A program made the position numbers and the translations under genes. This document shows positions 16,843 to 25,132 of a stretch of 64,000 nt of DNA, piece after piece; position 1 is the stretch's first letter, and the number at the start of each line of letters is the position of its first letter. The stretch lies in NCBI RefSeq assembly GCF_002214185.1, contig NZ_CP022161.1:6207486-6271485 (forward strand). Direction: 5' to 3'. The DNA is from Streptomyces capitiformicae (GTDB lineage: Bacteria > Actinomycetota > Actinomycetes > Streptomycetales > Streptomycetaceae). Under the pieces are notes generated by a model, which did not search any database, was not told where the DNA came from, and worked only from the letters and a program-made list of their open reading frames with translations.

Positions 16843-19232
16843 GCGACGACATCCCCGTCATCCCGGAGGAAGTCCCCGAGTTCACCGGCAACCTGGAGCT
16901 GTTGGAGCAGAACATCGCGGGGATCCGCTCGGCCGGGACCTCCCTGAAGGACTCGGGCTCGGCGATCCACACCCGCTTCGGCGGCCTCTCCGCGTACTAC
17001 AAGGCCCCGGAGGCGGAGCAGCTCTTCGCGACGACCGCGCCGGTGGCGGCCAAGGGCGAGGAGTTCTCCACCGAGCTGGGAACCGTGGCCTCGGCCCTCG
17101 ACGACTACGCCGCCGCGGTCGGCCCGCTGAAGGCGAGGTTCGAGCAGCTCCGCCAGGACGCGATCGGCTTCCGCAACCGCATCGCGGGCGACGACGAGTG
17201 GCGCGCGGACGGCGACCTCGTCGAGGAGAACAACAACCGCCGCTCCGACATCAACGCCGCGTACGCCGCCTTCCAGGCCGCCGAACGCGACTGCTACAAC
17301 AAGATCATCGCCCTCATCGGCGGCGAGCCGCTCATCATCAACGACGGCTCCAGCAAAGAGAACATGTACGGCTTCCGGGGCGAGGACCTCGACAACGCCG
17401 GCGGTCTGCCCTGGGGTGACCCCGTCGAGGAGTCCAACCCCTGGTACTACATCCACGAGCACGCCTGGGACTTCACCGTCGGCTTCTTCGTCGACGGAGT
17501 GTGGGGCACGATCAAGGGCCTCGGCACCCTGGTGGGCTTCAACGGCCTGGACGCGGCGGGCCAGGCCTGGGTCGGCCTCGGCAAACTCGCGACCGGCATC
17601 GTCATCACCGCCGTACCCGTGGTCGGCGCGGCGTACTGGCTGGCACCCGACGACAAGCTCCCCTCCTGGCTGCGCGACTCCCGTACGGCGGTCGTGGAGA
17701 CCGGGAAGGCGCTCATCGCCTACGACGAGTGGGGCAAGAACCCGTCGCGGGCGGCCGGAGCGGTGACCTTCAACGTCCTGACGACGATCTTCACCGGCGG
17801 CGCGGGCGGTGCCGTGGCGGGCGCCGGCAAGGCGGGCGCCATCGCGAGGGCCATCTCCTTCGCCGGCCGGGCGGGCAAGATCGTCGACCCGATGACGTAC
17901 ATCACCAAGGGCGCCGGCGCCACCGCCGTCAAGATCAGCGACGTGATGGCGGGCCTGCGCGGCATCACCGACGGCACCCACATCAGGCTCGGCGAGGGCA
18001 CGTACCAGATCGCCGACCCGCCGAACATCGCCGACGACCTGCCGGCCGGCCTCACCCCCGAGAACTCGGTCCGCATGGAGACCCCCAAGGGCGAGGTCGT
18101 CTACCTCAACACCGAGACACTGGTGATGCACAACGCCGACGGCACGGTACGGGAGTCCCTGGACGACATCGCCCGCGAGGGCACGGCGGCCGAGCGGGGC
18201 GTCGACGTCAACACCAGGCAGCCGGAGCTGGTGGGTGCCGGGGCCAAGGTGGGCGACGGCACGGGGGCTGTGGGGCGGGTCGGGGACGACGGGCTGCCGG
18301 GTGGTCGCGCGGACAACCTGCCGGGTGGTCGCGCCGATGACCTCGGACGAGGTCCGGCCGGAAGTCACGAACCGCCGACCGGCGGTGGCCACGCGGAGAC
18401 CCCCTCGGGCGGCGGGCACGGCGAGACGCCCGGCGGTGGTGGCGGTGTTGACGGACCCGGTGGCGGAAGTGCCGACGGTCCGGCCGGCCCTCCGCAGGAT
18501 CCTCCGGGAGGCGGCGGCACGGGCACCGGTGGCGGTGACGGTCCGAACGACCCCGGTGGCTGGGAGCGGCCCGACGGCGACCCACAGCCGTTCGAGCGCG
18601 GCGGTCAGTTGGAGGAGCAGGTCCGCCAGCAGTTGCGGGGCACGAAGGTCAAGCCCGACGACCTGGAGCGGGTCCTGAACAACCTGGCCGGGCATCCGGC
18701 GGGGCGCGAGATCGCCGATGTGATCGCCTCCGGCCGCTTCAGGGACAGCCCGAACTTCTCGGACGTCGTCTCGAACATGTCCCGTTCCACGGAGATGCCC
18801 GGCAGCGTGGAGCAGATTCGGCTGGCCAACCGGCTGTACGAGAGTGGGCTGACCGACATCTCGTTCGAGATCAAGCAAGGCGGGCATGAACTCAAGCCCG
18901 GGGTCGTCACCGGCGAACGGACCGACCTGGACGTGATGGCCCGGGACGCCGCCGGCAACGTCCACGGCTGGCAGTTCAAGGACGTCCAGTCGACCAACCC
19001 GAAGAACGTGGTCGGCAAGGTCTTCAAGGAGATGCGCCAGCTGACGGACTCGGGCGCCGACGTGCAGACCTTCGTGCTGGATACGGTGGTCTCGAAGCAA
19101 GACCTCGCTCCGCACCTCGGGCGGCTGGAAAAGAACTACATGGACAAGAACGTGCAGGTCGTCATCCGCACACCGGACGGAATCGTGTTCATCCCGCCGG
19201 GCGGTAGGTTCATGCCGGAGGGAACGCTGTGA
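16839..19232 (+). CDS. Polymorphic-toxin-like protein with C-terminal nuclease-like domain
   Basis: 797 residues. About 1-160 is helical and WXG/LXG-like, without a signal peptide. About 215-360 holds Gly/Ala-rich hydrophobic stretches (GTIKGLGTLVGFNGLDAAGQ; AGGAVAGAGKAGAIARAISF). About 425-590 is a Gly/Pro linker with repeated LPGGRAD and GGGHAETP motifs. The C-terminal ~200 residues form a compact domain with GERTDLDVMARD, then HGWQFKDV, a spacing of Asp and Gln-x-Lys reminiscent of PD-(D/E)xK endonuclease folds. The architecture of delivery region, linker and variable C-terminal tip is that of contact- or type VII-secreted polymorphic toxins. GTG start overlaps the upstream gene, and its stop overlaps the downstream putative immunity gene (GTGA). 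The nuclease assignment is inference. Confidence 0.75.
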   Translation: MSDDIPVIPEEVPEFTGNLELLEQNIAGIRSAGTSLKDSGSAIHTRFGGLSAYYKAPEAEQLFATTAPVAAKGEEFSTELGTVASALDDYAAAVGPLKARFEQLRQDAIGFRNRIAGDDEWRADGDLVEENNNRRSDINAAYAAFQAAERDCYNKIIALIGGEPLIINDGSSKENMYGFRGEDLDNAGGLPWGDPVEESNPWYYIHEHAWDFTVGFFVDGVWGTIKGLGTLVGFNGLDAAGQAWVGLGKLATGIVITAVPVVGAAYWLAPDDKLPSWLRDSRTAVVETGKALIAYDEWGKNPSRAAGAVTFNVLTTIFTGGAGGAVAGAGKAGAIARAISFAGRAGKIVDPMTYITKGAGATAVKISDVMAGLRGITDGTHIRLGEGTYQIADPPNIADDLPAGLTPENSVRMETPKGEVVYLNTETLVMHNADGTVRESLDDIAREGTAAERGVDVNTRQPELVGAGAKVGDGTGAVGRVGDDGLPGGRADNLPGGRADDLGRGPAGSHEPPTGGGHAETPSGGGHGETPGGGGGVDGPGGGSADGPAGPPQDPPGGGGTGTGGGDGPNDPGGWERPDGDPQPFERGGQLEEQVRQQLRGTKVKPDDLERVLNNLAGHPAGREIADVIASGRFRDSPNFSDVVSNMSRSTEMPGSVEQIRLANRLYESGLTDISFEIKQGGHELKPGVVTGERTDLDVMARDAAGNVHGWQFKDVQSTNPKNVVGKVFKEMRQLTDSGADVQTFVLDTVVSKQDLAPHLGRLEKNYMDKNVQVVIRTPDGIVFIPPGGRFMPEGTL

Positions 19233-20251
19233 TCACCACTACACCCGTCGCCCGGTGGACCTGGGGACGTGACGACGATGCTGCCGACGGTCTGGTCCTG
19301 TGCCTGCGTGATGTGCTGGGCGCGTACGCGGCGTTGGCCGCCCGCCGTCTCGCCTTGGGGGCGCCGAAGGTGCGTCTCAAGGTGCCCGAGTCGGGGAACC
19401 CGAAGAACCGCCTGTTCGAGGGCGAGCTTCTGCCGGGGGAAGGGCACGATCCGGAGGAGGCTGCCGCACGGCTCGCCGACGAGGTCCGTGCCACGCTGCG
19501 TCCCGGCGAGATCGGTTCGGTGGAGGCCGACATCACCTGCGCCGGCGTCCTGATCGACGGCGCAGGACGGGAAAGCCGCCAAGAGAGGCTGTTTCTTCTG
19601 GGCACCGCCGCGTACCGCGACTACGTCACCACGGACCTCGTGACGTTCTCGGACGCCTGGATGCCGTACGACCTGAAGGGGCGCCCCCAGGCTGACGTCC
19701 ACGCCGCGAACGCCCCAAGGCTGGAGGCCGTGCTGCGCGACCTCGCGGAGGCACTGGGCGAGGAGACCGACCCGGACGACCCGACCTACTTCGGCAGGCC
19801 GACCGAGACGGGCGTCGACAACTTCTTCGAACCGGACGGCTCCCCCTCCAATGCGTGGGACCGCTTCGAGGTCCCGACCCGTACCGAGGTCTTCCGGCAC
19901 GGCCCCGTCTTCGACTCCGTGGGGTACAAGCGCTCCGGGGCCGGGCAGGTCCAGTACGTCCCGGTGGTCAACGACCATGGCGAACTGCTCGGCTATCTCT
20001 GGGCCTCCGACGCCGACGCCGCCGCCAGCTTCGAGCCGCGCGACGCCGCCGACGAGGAAGGCCGCAAGGCAGGTCTGGTGTGGCTGGACCGCCTGCACGA
20101 GTCGTACGAGCGCGGCCTGCCCCCGGCCCAGGCGCTCGCCGTCTGCGCCGACCTCCCCGCGGACCCGGTGGCGGGCCACGTGTCCGAGAACGCCGAGCCG
20201 CAGATCATCGCCCTCGACGACCTGCGCGAAGTCGCCACGCACGGCGACTGA
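19229..20251 (+). CDS. Putative immunity protein, paralogue 1 of 3
   Basis: 340 residues of no recognised enzyme family. It begins MITTTPVARWTWG, and the GTG overlaps the toxin stop (GTGA), the usual place for an immunity gene. A conserved block TFSDAWMPYDLKG, NAPRLEAVL and DPDDPTYFG recurs in the genes at 21637 and 22657. A C-terminal module (GELLGYLWASDADAAASFEP) recurs at 21637 only. No signal peptide or membrane segment is seen, so it should be cytoplasmic. Binding of the toxin tip is inferred from position and coupling. Confidence 0.7.
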   Translation: MITTTPVARWTWGRDDDAADGLVLCLRDVLGAYAALAARRLALGAPKVRLKVPESGNPKNRLFEGELLPGEGHDPEEAAARLADEVRATLRPGEIGSVEADITCAGVLIDGAGRESRQERLFLLGTAAYRDYVTTDLVTFSDAWMPYDLKGRPQADVHAANAPRLEAVLRDLAEALGEETDPDDPTYFGRPTETGVDNFFEPDGSPSNAWDRFEVPTRTEVFRHGPVFDSVGYKRSGAGQVQYVPVVNDHGELLGYLWASDADAAASFEPRDAADEEGRKAGLVWLDRLHESYERGLPPAQALAVCADLPADPVAGHVSENAEPQIIALDDLREVATHGD

Positions 20252-20269
20252 CCCGCCCCGGTACCAGAA

Positions 20270-21640
20270 GTGACGAACACGCCCGGCCACGCTCCCAGGC
20301 CGGCCGCCGGTGGATGGGACGCCGTCGGGCTCGACCTCCATGGCGTCGATCTGTCCGGCAGGCACCTCACCGAGTCCTGGCTGACACAGGCGAGCCTCGT
20401 CGGGGCCAAGCTCGTCGGCGCGGACCTGTACCGCGCCGACGCCGAGGGCGCCGACTTCTCCGGGGCCGACCTGTCGTGCGCCTCGCTCGTGCGGGCCAAT
20501 CTCGACGACGCCGTGCTCCGGGGCGCGGTGCTCGACGGTGCGGACCTGGTCAAGGCGTCGCTGTGCGGGGTGGACGCCTCGGGGGCCTCGTTCCGCGGCA
20601 CCCGCTTCCTGGGCGCGTCGCTGCTGGACGTCGACCTGCGGGGAGCGGATCTCTCGTACGCCGTCCTGCGCGAGAACTCCTTCAAGGTGACCCTCGATGA
20701 CGAGACGAAGGTGGTCGGGCTTTCGGGGACGGTCTTCGGGCCGGTTCGGGTCGTCGACCGCCAGGGCTGCGAGGAGCGAGAAGTCGGCGGAGTGGAACTG
20801 GAGGGATGGATACGCGCCCGGGGCGGCGACATCCGCGTTCTGCCCTTGCCCGGCGGGCCGCCACGCATCGACATCGACGACCCCGAGGTCGACATGGACG
20901 CCGGGCAGCGGCTCCTGCACCGAGGCGAGCCCTTCACCGGTGAGGTCGAGGAGCGTCTGGGCGGGGCGGTCGTCAGCCGGGACCGCTACGTCGACGGCAA
21001 TGGGCACGGGCCGAGCCGCGAGTGGTACGCGGACGGCACCCCGCGTTCCGAGTCGACGGCATGGCAGGGACGCCCGGTAGGCATCGCACGGGAGTGGCAC
21101 CCGGGCGGCACACTCGCGACGGAGCGCGTGTTCGCGACGGACGGGCTGACCATGCTGGAGGACCGCGCGTGGGACCAAGAGGGGCGGCCGACGAGGGCGT
21201 GGCGCGCAGCCGACAGGGACGCGATGGCCGCTCCGGCCCGCATCGACATCGACGACCCCGACGTGGACATGGATGACGGAGAGCGCCTCTTCCACAAGGG
21301 TGTTCTCTACTCCGGGGAAGTCGTGGAGTACCAGCAGGGCCGGGTGATCAGCCTGGAGACGTACGAGGACGGGGTCCCGAACGGCCCGGTCAGGCAGTGG
21401 TATCCGGATGGCTCCCCGCGTGCCGAGGGCCACATGCGGATGGGGTTTCCGGTCGGGGAGTCCCGGACGTGGCACCCGGGCGGCACACTCGCGACCAAGC
21501 GGATCACAACGGAGGACGGCCATCGCCCACTCGTGGAACGGGAGTGGGACGAGAACGGTGAACAGATCCGGGCTTGGCAAGCGCCCAAGGCCGACAGCGG
21601 TGTCCCGGCAGTAGCCGTCGACTTCGAGGACATGCTGTGA
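20270..21640 (+). CDS. Pentapeptide-repeat protein fused to duplicated YwqK/MORN-like repeats
   Basis: 456 residues, GTG start. Residues about 20-145 are pentapeptide repeats of the A(D/N)LxxA type (GADLYRADAEGADFSGADLS), predicted to form a right-handed beta-helix. Residues about 200-440 hold two copies of a ~115-residue unit, each beginning RIDIDDP(E/D)VDMD and containing GPSREWYADGTPRSE / GPVRQWYPDGSPRAE and WHPGGTLAT, the pattern of YwqK-type antitoxin repeats. YwqK-like proteins are known as antidotes in toxin loci. The gene lies between two immunity paralogues and its stop overlaps the next GTG. I infer an additional immunity function. Confidence 0.8.
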   Translation: MTNTPGHAPRPAAGGWDAVGLDLHGVDLSGRHLTESWLTQASLVGAKLVGADLYRADAEGADFSGADLSCASLVRANLDDAVLRGAVLDGADLVKASLCGVDASGASFRGTRFLGASLLDVDLRGADLSYAVLRENSFKVTLDDETKVVGLSGTVFGPVRVVDRQGCEEREVGGVELEGWIRARGGDIRVLPLPGGPPRIDIDDPEVDMDAGQRLLHRGEPFTGEVEERLGGAVVSRDRYVDGNGHGPSREWYADGTPRSESTAWQGRPVGIAREWHPGGTLATERVFATDGLTMLEDRAWDQEGRPTRAWRAADRDAMAAPARIDIDDPDVDMDDGERLFHKGVLYSGEVVEYQQGRVISLETYEDGVPNGPVRQWYPDGSPRAEGHMRMGFPVGESRTWHPGGTLATKRITTEDGHRPLVEREWDENGEQIRAWQAPKADSGVPAVAVDFEDML

Positions 21641-22653
21641 TCACCACGGAACCCATCGGCGACTGGACATGGGAAATCACGCCGGACACCGCTGAGGCCA
21701 AGGCCTCGCGGGCGGCGGAGATCGCCGTGGCGGTCTGGAACATCCTGGCTCGGTATGAACTCGCGGTGTCCGTGGGCAAGGTCGATCTGTCGGTTCGCGC
21801 CATGCACGGCACGCGGGACGTACGGCTCGACGTGCGGGGTCTCGCCCTGGAGGCGGACCCCCTCGCACCGGGAACGGCTCTTTCGGACGCCGTGGCGCGA
21901 GCGGAGTCGTTCGAAGGCGACCTCCTCACCGGGCTGCGCGTCCAATGCCCCGGTGTGTGGCTGGAGTCCGGGGGTAGGCATCGCGCGGAGCAGCTGTTCA
22001 CCGTCCAGGTCGACATCTGGAAGAGCGATCTCGTCGTGGTGACGCTGGAGACCTACTCCGACGCGTGGTTGACGATGGACACGCGCGAGCGGGAGCAGCC
22101 GATGATCCACGCCGAGAACGCGCCCCGGCTCTCAGCCGCTCTGCAAGCCGTTTCGGACCTGCTCGGCGGCGCCCCCGAACCGGGCGATCCCAACCGCCAC
22201 GCGACTCCCACGACGACCGGTTTCGAGGACCTGACGGTCGAAGGTCCCGCCTACGCCGACTCATGGGGCACCTTCGGGGTTCCGACACGGTCCCGCCGGC
22301 TCCTGTCCCCCCTCCCCAGGACAGAGAACGAGTACGAGGACACCACGGACCACCCCGTGCGCTACTTCACCGTCCAACGGGACGGCAGGACCCTGGGCTA
22401 CGTGTGGGCCTCCACCGGCGACAACGCCGCCGGCTACGAACCGAGAACGGCAGCCGGTGACGACGCGTTCGAGGTCGGCGCGGGGTGGGTACTGCGGCTC
22501 CGCGAGGCACACGGGCGAAAGCTCGACGCCCTGGAGGCCCTGGACTGGCTGCGGCAGGCTCCGCCGAGACCGGACCTCGGCCGACTCTCCGAGGAGCGTG
22601 CCCGGGAGACCCCTTCCCTCGACGCGCTGGAAGAACTGTCGGGACGCTACTGA
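21637..22653 (+). CDS. Putative immunity protein, paralogue 2 of 3
   Basis: 338 residues. The GTG at 21637 overlaps the preceding TGA and gives MITTEPIGDWTWE, matching paralogue 1 at the N-terminus; a longer upstream frame does not match and was rejected. Shared blocks are TYSDAWLTMDTRE, NAPRLSAAL, EPGDPNRHATPTTTG and the C-terminal GRTLGYVWASTGDNAAGYEP. No membrane segment is seen. Sequence divergence between the paralogues suggests recognition of different toxin variants, but that is inference. Confidence 0.7.
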   Translation: MITTEPIGDWTWEITPDTAEAKASRAAEIAVAVWNILARYELAVSVGKVDLSVRAMHGTRDVRLDVRGLALEADPLAPGTALSDAVARAESFEGDLLTGLRVQCPGVWLESGGRHRAEQLFTVQVDIWKSDLVVVTLETYSDAWLTMDTREREQPMIHAENAPRLSAALQAVSDLLGGAPEPGDPNRHATPTTTGFEDLTVEGPAYADSWGTFGVPTRSRRLLSPLPRTENEYEDTTDHPVRYFTVQRDGRTLGYVWASTGDNAAGYEPRTAAGDDAFEVGAGWVLRLREAHGRKLDALEALDWLRQAPPRPDLGRLSEERARETPSLDALEELSGRY

Positions 22654-22656
22654 CCG

Positions 22657-23301
22657 ATGTCGATGCTCCTCCGCTCTCCGAGAGAGTCCGCGTCATGGAC
22701 CTGGAACGTGGACGGCGTCGCGCCGCCCGGCCTGGAGTCCGCACTGGCCGTCGCGGCGCGAATGTGCCATGCCCTACGGGAACACGGACTCCTGGTGCCG
22801 CCACTCGGCCTTGAGTGCGACTGGTTCGTGCACGGCACCGGTGGCATCGGCGTCACCACGCGTCTGTCGCCTCGGTGCCCCCTGGACGCCTCGGAACTGC
22901 CCGCCCGAGTCCTGACGACCCGTCCCATGGGCTTCCCCGACGCTCAGGTCGGCAGCATCCTCGTCGTGGGTTCCGGGACCTGGATCGACGCGGCAGGAGA
23001 AAAGCGCCGGGAACACCGCCTGGTCGAGCTGACGGTGGCACCCGACGCGCCCGGCATCTGGGCGGAACTGGCGGTCTTCCACGACATCTGGGGGCCCTTC
23101 GACTTCCGGGGCCTGCCCCACCCGGACATCGAGAAGCAGAACGCCCCACGCCTCGCAGCGGCCCTCCAGTCCCTGGATGCGCTCCTGGGCGTCTCCGCCG
23201 AGCCCGGCGACCCCACGTACTTCGGCACCGCCGAGGGCCACGGCATCAAGCCCCCGGAGGTGATCGACGGCCGGGGCCCGGACCTGACCGACCTGCTCTG
23301 A
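22657..23301 (+). CDS. Putative immunity protein, paralogue 3 of 3 (C-terminally short)
   Basis: 214 residues, starting 3 bp after paralogue 2. It keeps the N-terminal SASWTWN, the central VFHDIWGPFDFRG, NAPRLAAAL and EPGDPTYFG, but ends soon after with DGRGPDLTDLL. The C-terminal ~110-residue GY(L/V)WAS module of the other two is missing, either through truncation or because that module is dispensable. A purine-poor upstream region suggests translation depends on coupling to the gene before it. Confidence 0.65.
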   Translation: MSMLLRSPRESASWTWNVDGVAPPGLESALAVAARMCHALREHGLLVPPLGLECDWFVHGTGGIGVTTRLSPRCPLDASELPARVLTTRPMGFPDAQVGSILVVGSGTWIDAAGEKRREHRLVELTVAPDAPGIWAELAVFHDIWGPFDFRGLPHPDIEKQNAPRLAAALQSLDALLGVSAEPGDPTYFGTAEGHGIKPPEVIDGRGPDLTDLL

Positions 23302-23347
23302 CCGGGCAAACCGACAGCGGTAACAGCGTGGCACGGGACGGAGGACA

Positions 23348-23869
23348 ATGGGTGGGTTGAGGCACAGCGAGAGCTGGGCGCACTCGGAGCGCCGGGCACG
23401 TCACGTGAGAGCCGTGTTCCGCTACGGGTCACCTCAACTGCTGCCGCAGGACCTGGAAGCCCACGTGGCGTTCCGGCTGCGCCGTCAGCACCTCATCACG
23501 GAGTCGACTGCGACACCGTACGAAGCGATCATCCACGAGGCGGCCCTGCGCATTCTCGTCGGCGGTCGCAAGACGGCCCGCGCACAGCTGGAACAGCTCC
23601 TCGAACGCTCGGAGCTGAACCATGTGACCCTGCGCGTCCTGCCGTTCGCCGCCGAGGACTTCGCCGGCGCCGGGCACTCAATGCTCCACCTGCACGGCAC
23701 CGCACCCCAACTGGACACGGTGCAGAACGACACCGGTCACGGCAGCGTCTTCTTCGATGCAGAGCCGCTGCTCAAGCGGTACCGCAAGCGCTACAACCAG
23801 GTCGCGGGCTCAGCCCTCGATCCGGCGAGCTCCCGAGACCTTATGGCCCAAGTACTCCGGGAACTCTGA
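23348..23869 (+). CDS. DUF5753 regulator remnant lacking its HTH domain
   Basis: 173 residues matching the C-terminal ligand-like DUF5753 domain of Streptomyces XRE regulators: VAFRLRRQHLI, YEAIIHEAALR, LEQLLERSELNHVTLRVLPF, GHGSVFFDAEPLLKRYRKRY. Full-length members are about 280 residues with an N-terminal helix-turn-helix. Here the HTH and the PGLLQT segment are absent, and the first ~35 residues do not match the family. An ATG with GGAGGACA upstream could still express it. Its DUF397 partner follows 14 bp later. Probably a decayed or secondarily HTH-free regulator. Confidence 0.7.
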   Translation: MGGLRHSESWAHSERRARHVRAVFRYGSPQLLPQDLEAHVAFRLRRQHLITESTATPYEAIIHEAALRILVGGRKTARAQLEQLLERSELNHVTLRVLPFAAEDFAGAGHSMLHLHGTAPQLDTVQNDTGHGSVFFDAEPLLKRYRKRYNQVAGSALDPASSRDLMAQVLREL

Positions 23870-23883
23870 AAGGCGACCCTGAG

Positions 23884-24093
23884 ATGCTGCGGCCCATGAT
23901 CACACCCGTCACCTCGCAGAAGTCGTCCTTCTCCGGCGGCAGCGATACGGACGACCGCGTCGAACTCGCCCCCACCCCCACGGCCATACTCATACGCGAA
24001 AGCGACCACCCCACCACCCACCTCGCCACCGCCCCCACCCCCCTCCGCGCTTTCTTCACCACCCTCAAAGCAGGCACCCTTGGCCGTCGTTGA
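23884..24093 (+). CDS. DUF397 small protein
   Basis: 69 residues with the DUF397 pattern KSSFSGG...VELA...ILIRES and LRAFFTTLKAG. The family usually reads WxKSSxS...CVEVA...VxVRDS...F; here the Trp and Cys of the consensus are replaced. DUF397 proteins pair with adjacent XRE-DUF5753 regulators in Streptomyces development and are proposed partner or antitoxin-like proteins. ATG 23884 lies about 10 bp after GAAAGGCG; ATG 23896 is an alternative. The end overlaps the TTG start of the next gene by 14 bp. Confidence 0.65.
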   Translation: MLRPMITPVTSQKSSFSGGSDTDDRVELAPTPTAILIRESDHPTTHLATAPTPLRAFFTTLKAGTLGRR

Positions 24094-25015
24094 CCCGCAG
24101 CGCGCCCTAGGCGCAGTCCTCGGCTCGGCTGTCGGCGACGCACTGGGCGCCCCTTTCGAGTTCGGCCCCGAGGGTGCCTTCTCCGCCCGGTTTCCCAAGG
24201 ACGGGCACGGCGGTGAAATGTGCGGTGGCGGTGGCTGGGACCCCGGCGAGGCCACCGACGACACACAGATGGCGATCCTCGTCGGGGAGTCACTCGTCGA
24301 GCACGGCGGGCTCGAACTCCCCGATGTCTTCCGGCGGTTCCAGCACTGGGCCAAGGCCGACCCCAAGGACATCGGCATACAGACCGAGGACGTGCTCACC
24401 AACGGCGAACCCTGGGACCGCGCCGCCGCCCTCCACTTCCAGGTCAACCAACGTGCCGCGGGCAACGGCGCCTTGATGCGGGCCGCCACCTCCGCCGTCT
24501 ACTTCGCGCCGTACGGGCGGGAGGTCACCATGGACGCCGGGCGGCAGCTTTCCGCGCTCACGCACGGGGACCCGGCGGCCTGGGAGGGGACGGCCCTGTT
24601 CCATGAGCTGGTGCGGGTGGCGTTGGGTGGGGGCGATCCGCTCGCCGTCGTGCCCGACGCCCTGGAGGCCGCACCTCTCGAACACCGGCCCCGGTACGCC
24701 GCCGTCCTCTCCCCCACCTGGCACCCCGACGACGCCACCGAGTTCAACGGCGCCGTCTGGCCCTGCCTCGGCTCCGCCGTGTGGGCTCTGCGTACGACCG
24801 ACTCGTACGAGGACTCCGTACGGGCCGCCGTCGATCTCGGCGGCGACACGGACACCGTCGCCGCCGTGACCGGTGGGCTCGCGGGGGCCGTGTACGGCGT
24901 CGACGGGATCCCGCAGCGGTGGCTGGAGCCGTTGCACGTACCCCTGCCAGGGTTCGGGGGCCGGGTCCTGAGGACACCCGAACTAACCGACCTGGCGCGG
25001 AGGCTGACCGGGTAG
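24080..25015 (+). CDS. ADP-ribosylglycohydrolase family protein
   Basis: 311 residues of the DraG/ARH3 fold, which removes ADP-ribose from proteins or nucleic acids using two Mg ions. Both metal motifs are present: EATDDTQMAI near residue 57 and GGDTDTVAAV near residue 258; the N-terminal GSAVGDALGAPFEF is diagnostic. The start is most likely TTG at 24080 (MAVVDPQRALGAVLGS), after AAAGCAGG and overlapping the DUF397 gene. It lies directly downstream of the toxin/immunity segment and the DUF397 gene. The substrate is unknown. Confidence 0.88.
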   Translation: MAVVDPQRALGAVLGSAVGDALGAPFEFGPEGAFSARFPKDGHGGEMCGGGGWDPGEATDDTQMAILVGESLVEHGGLELPDVFRRFQHWAKADPKDIGIQTEDVLTNGEPWDRAAALHFQVNQRAAGNGALMRAATSAVYFAPYGREVTMDAGRQLSALTHGDPAAWEGTALFHELVRVALGGGDPLAVVPDALEAAPLEHRPRYAAVLSPTWHPDDATEFNGAVWPCLGSAVWALRTTDSYEDSVRAAVDLGGDTDTVAAVTGGLAGAVYGVDGIPQRWLEPLHVPLPGFGGRVLRTPELTDLARRLTG

Positions 25016-25023
25016 GTGGGGGT

Positions 25024-25100
25024 GATTGGCAGATCTGTTCCGGCTCCGGCGGCCGCCGAAAGGTTTCTCCGAGGCCGCGAGCGGGACAGATCTGCCAATC
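25024..25100. terminator. Bidirectional terminator-like long hairpin
   Basis: GATTGGCAGATCTGT (25024-25038) pairs perfectly with ACAGATCTGCCAATC (25086-25100) around a 47-nt GC-rich spacer. It lies between two convergent genes, as expected for a shared terminator. The arm sequence resembles that at 54133-54206. Confidence 0.65.
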
Positions 25101-25132
25101 GCCCGCCGTCCCGCCTGTGAGGAGTGCCGGCC

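Noticed and set aside
15918..19115. A long minus-strand frame opposite galE and the toxin gene
   Set aside because: It overlaps two well-supported plus-strand genes and shows no recognisable domain.
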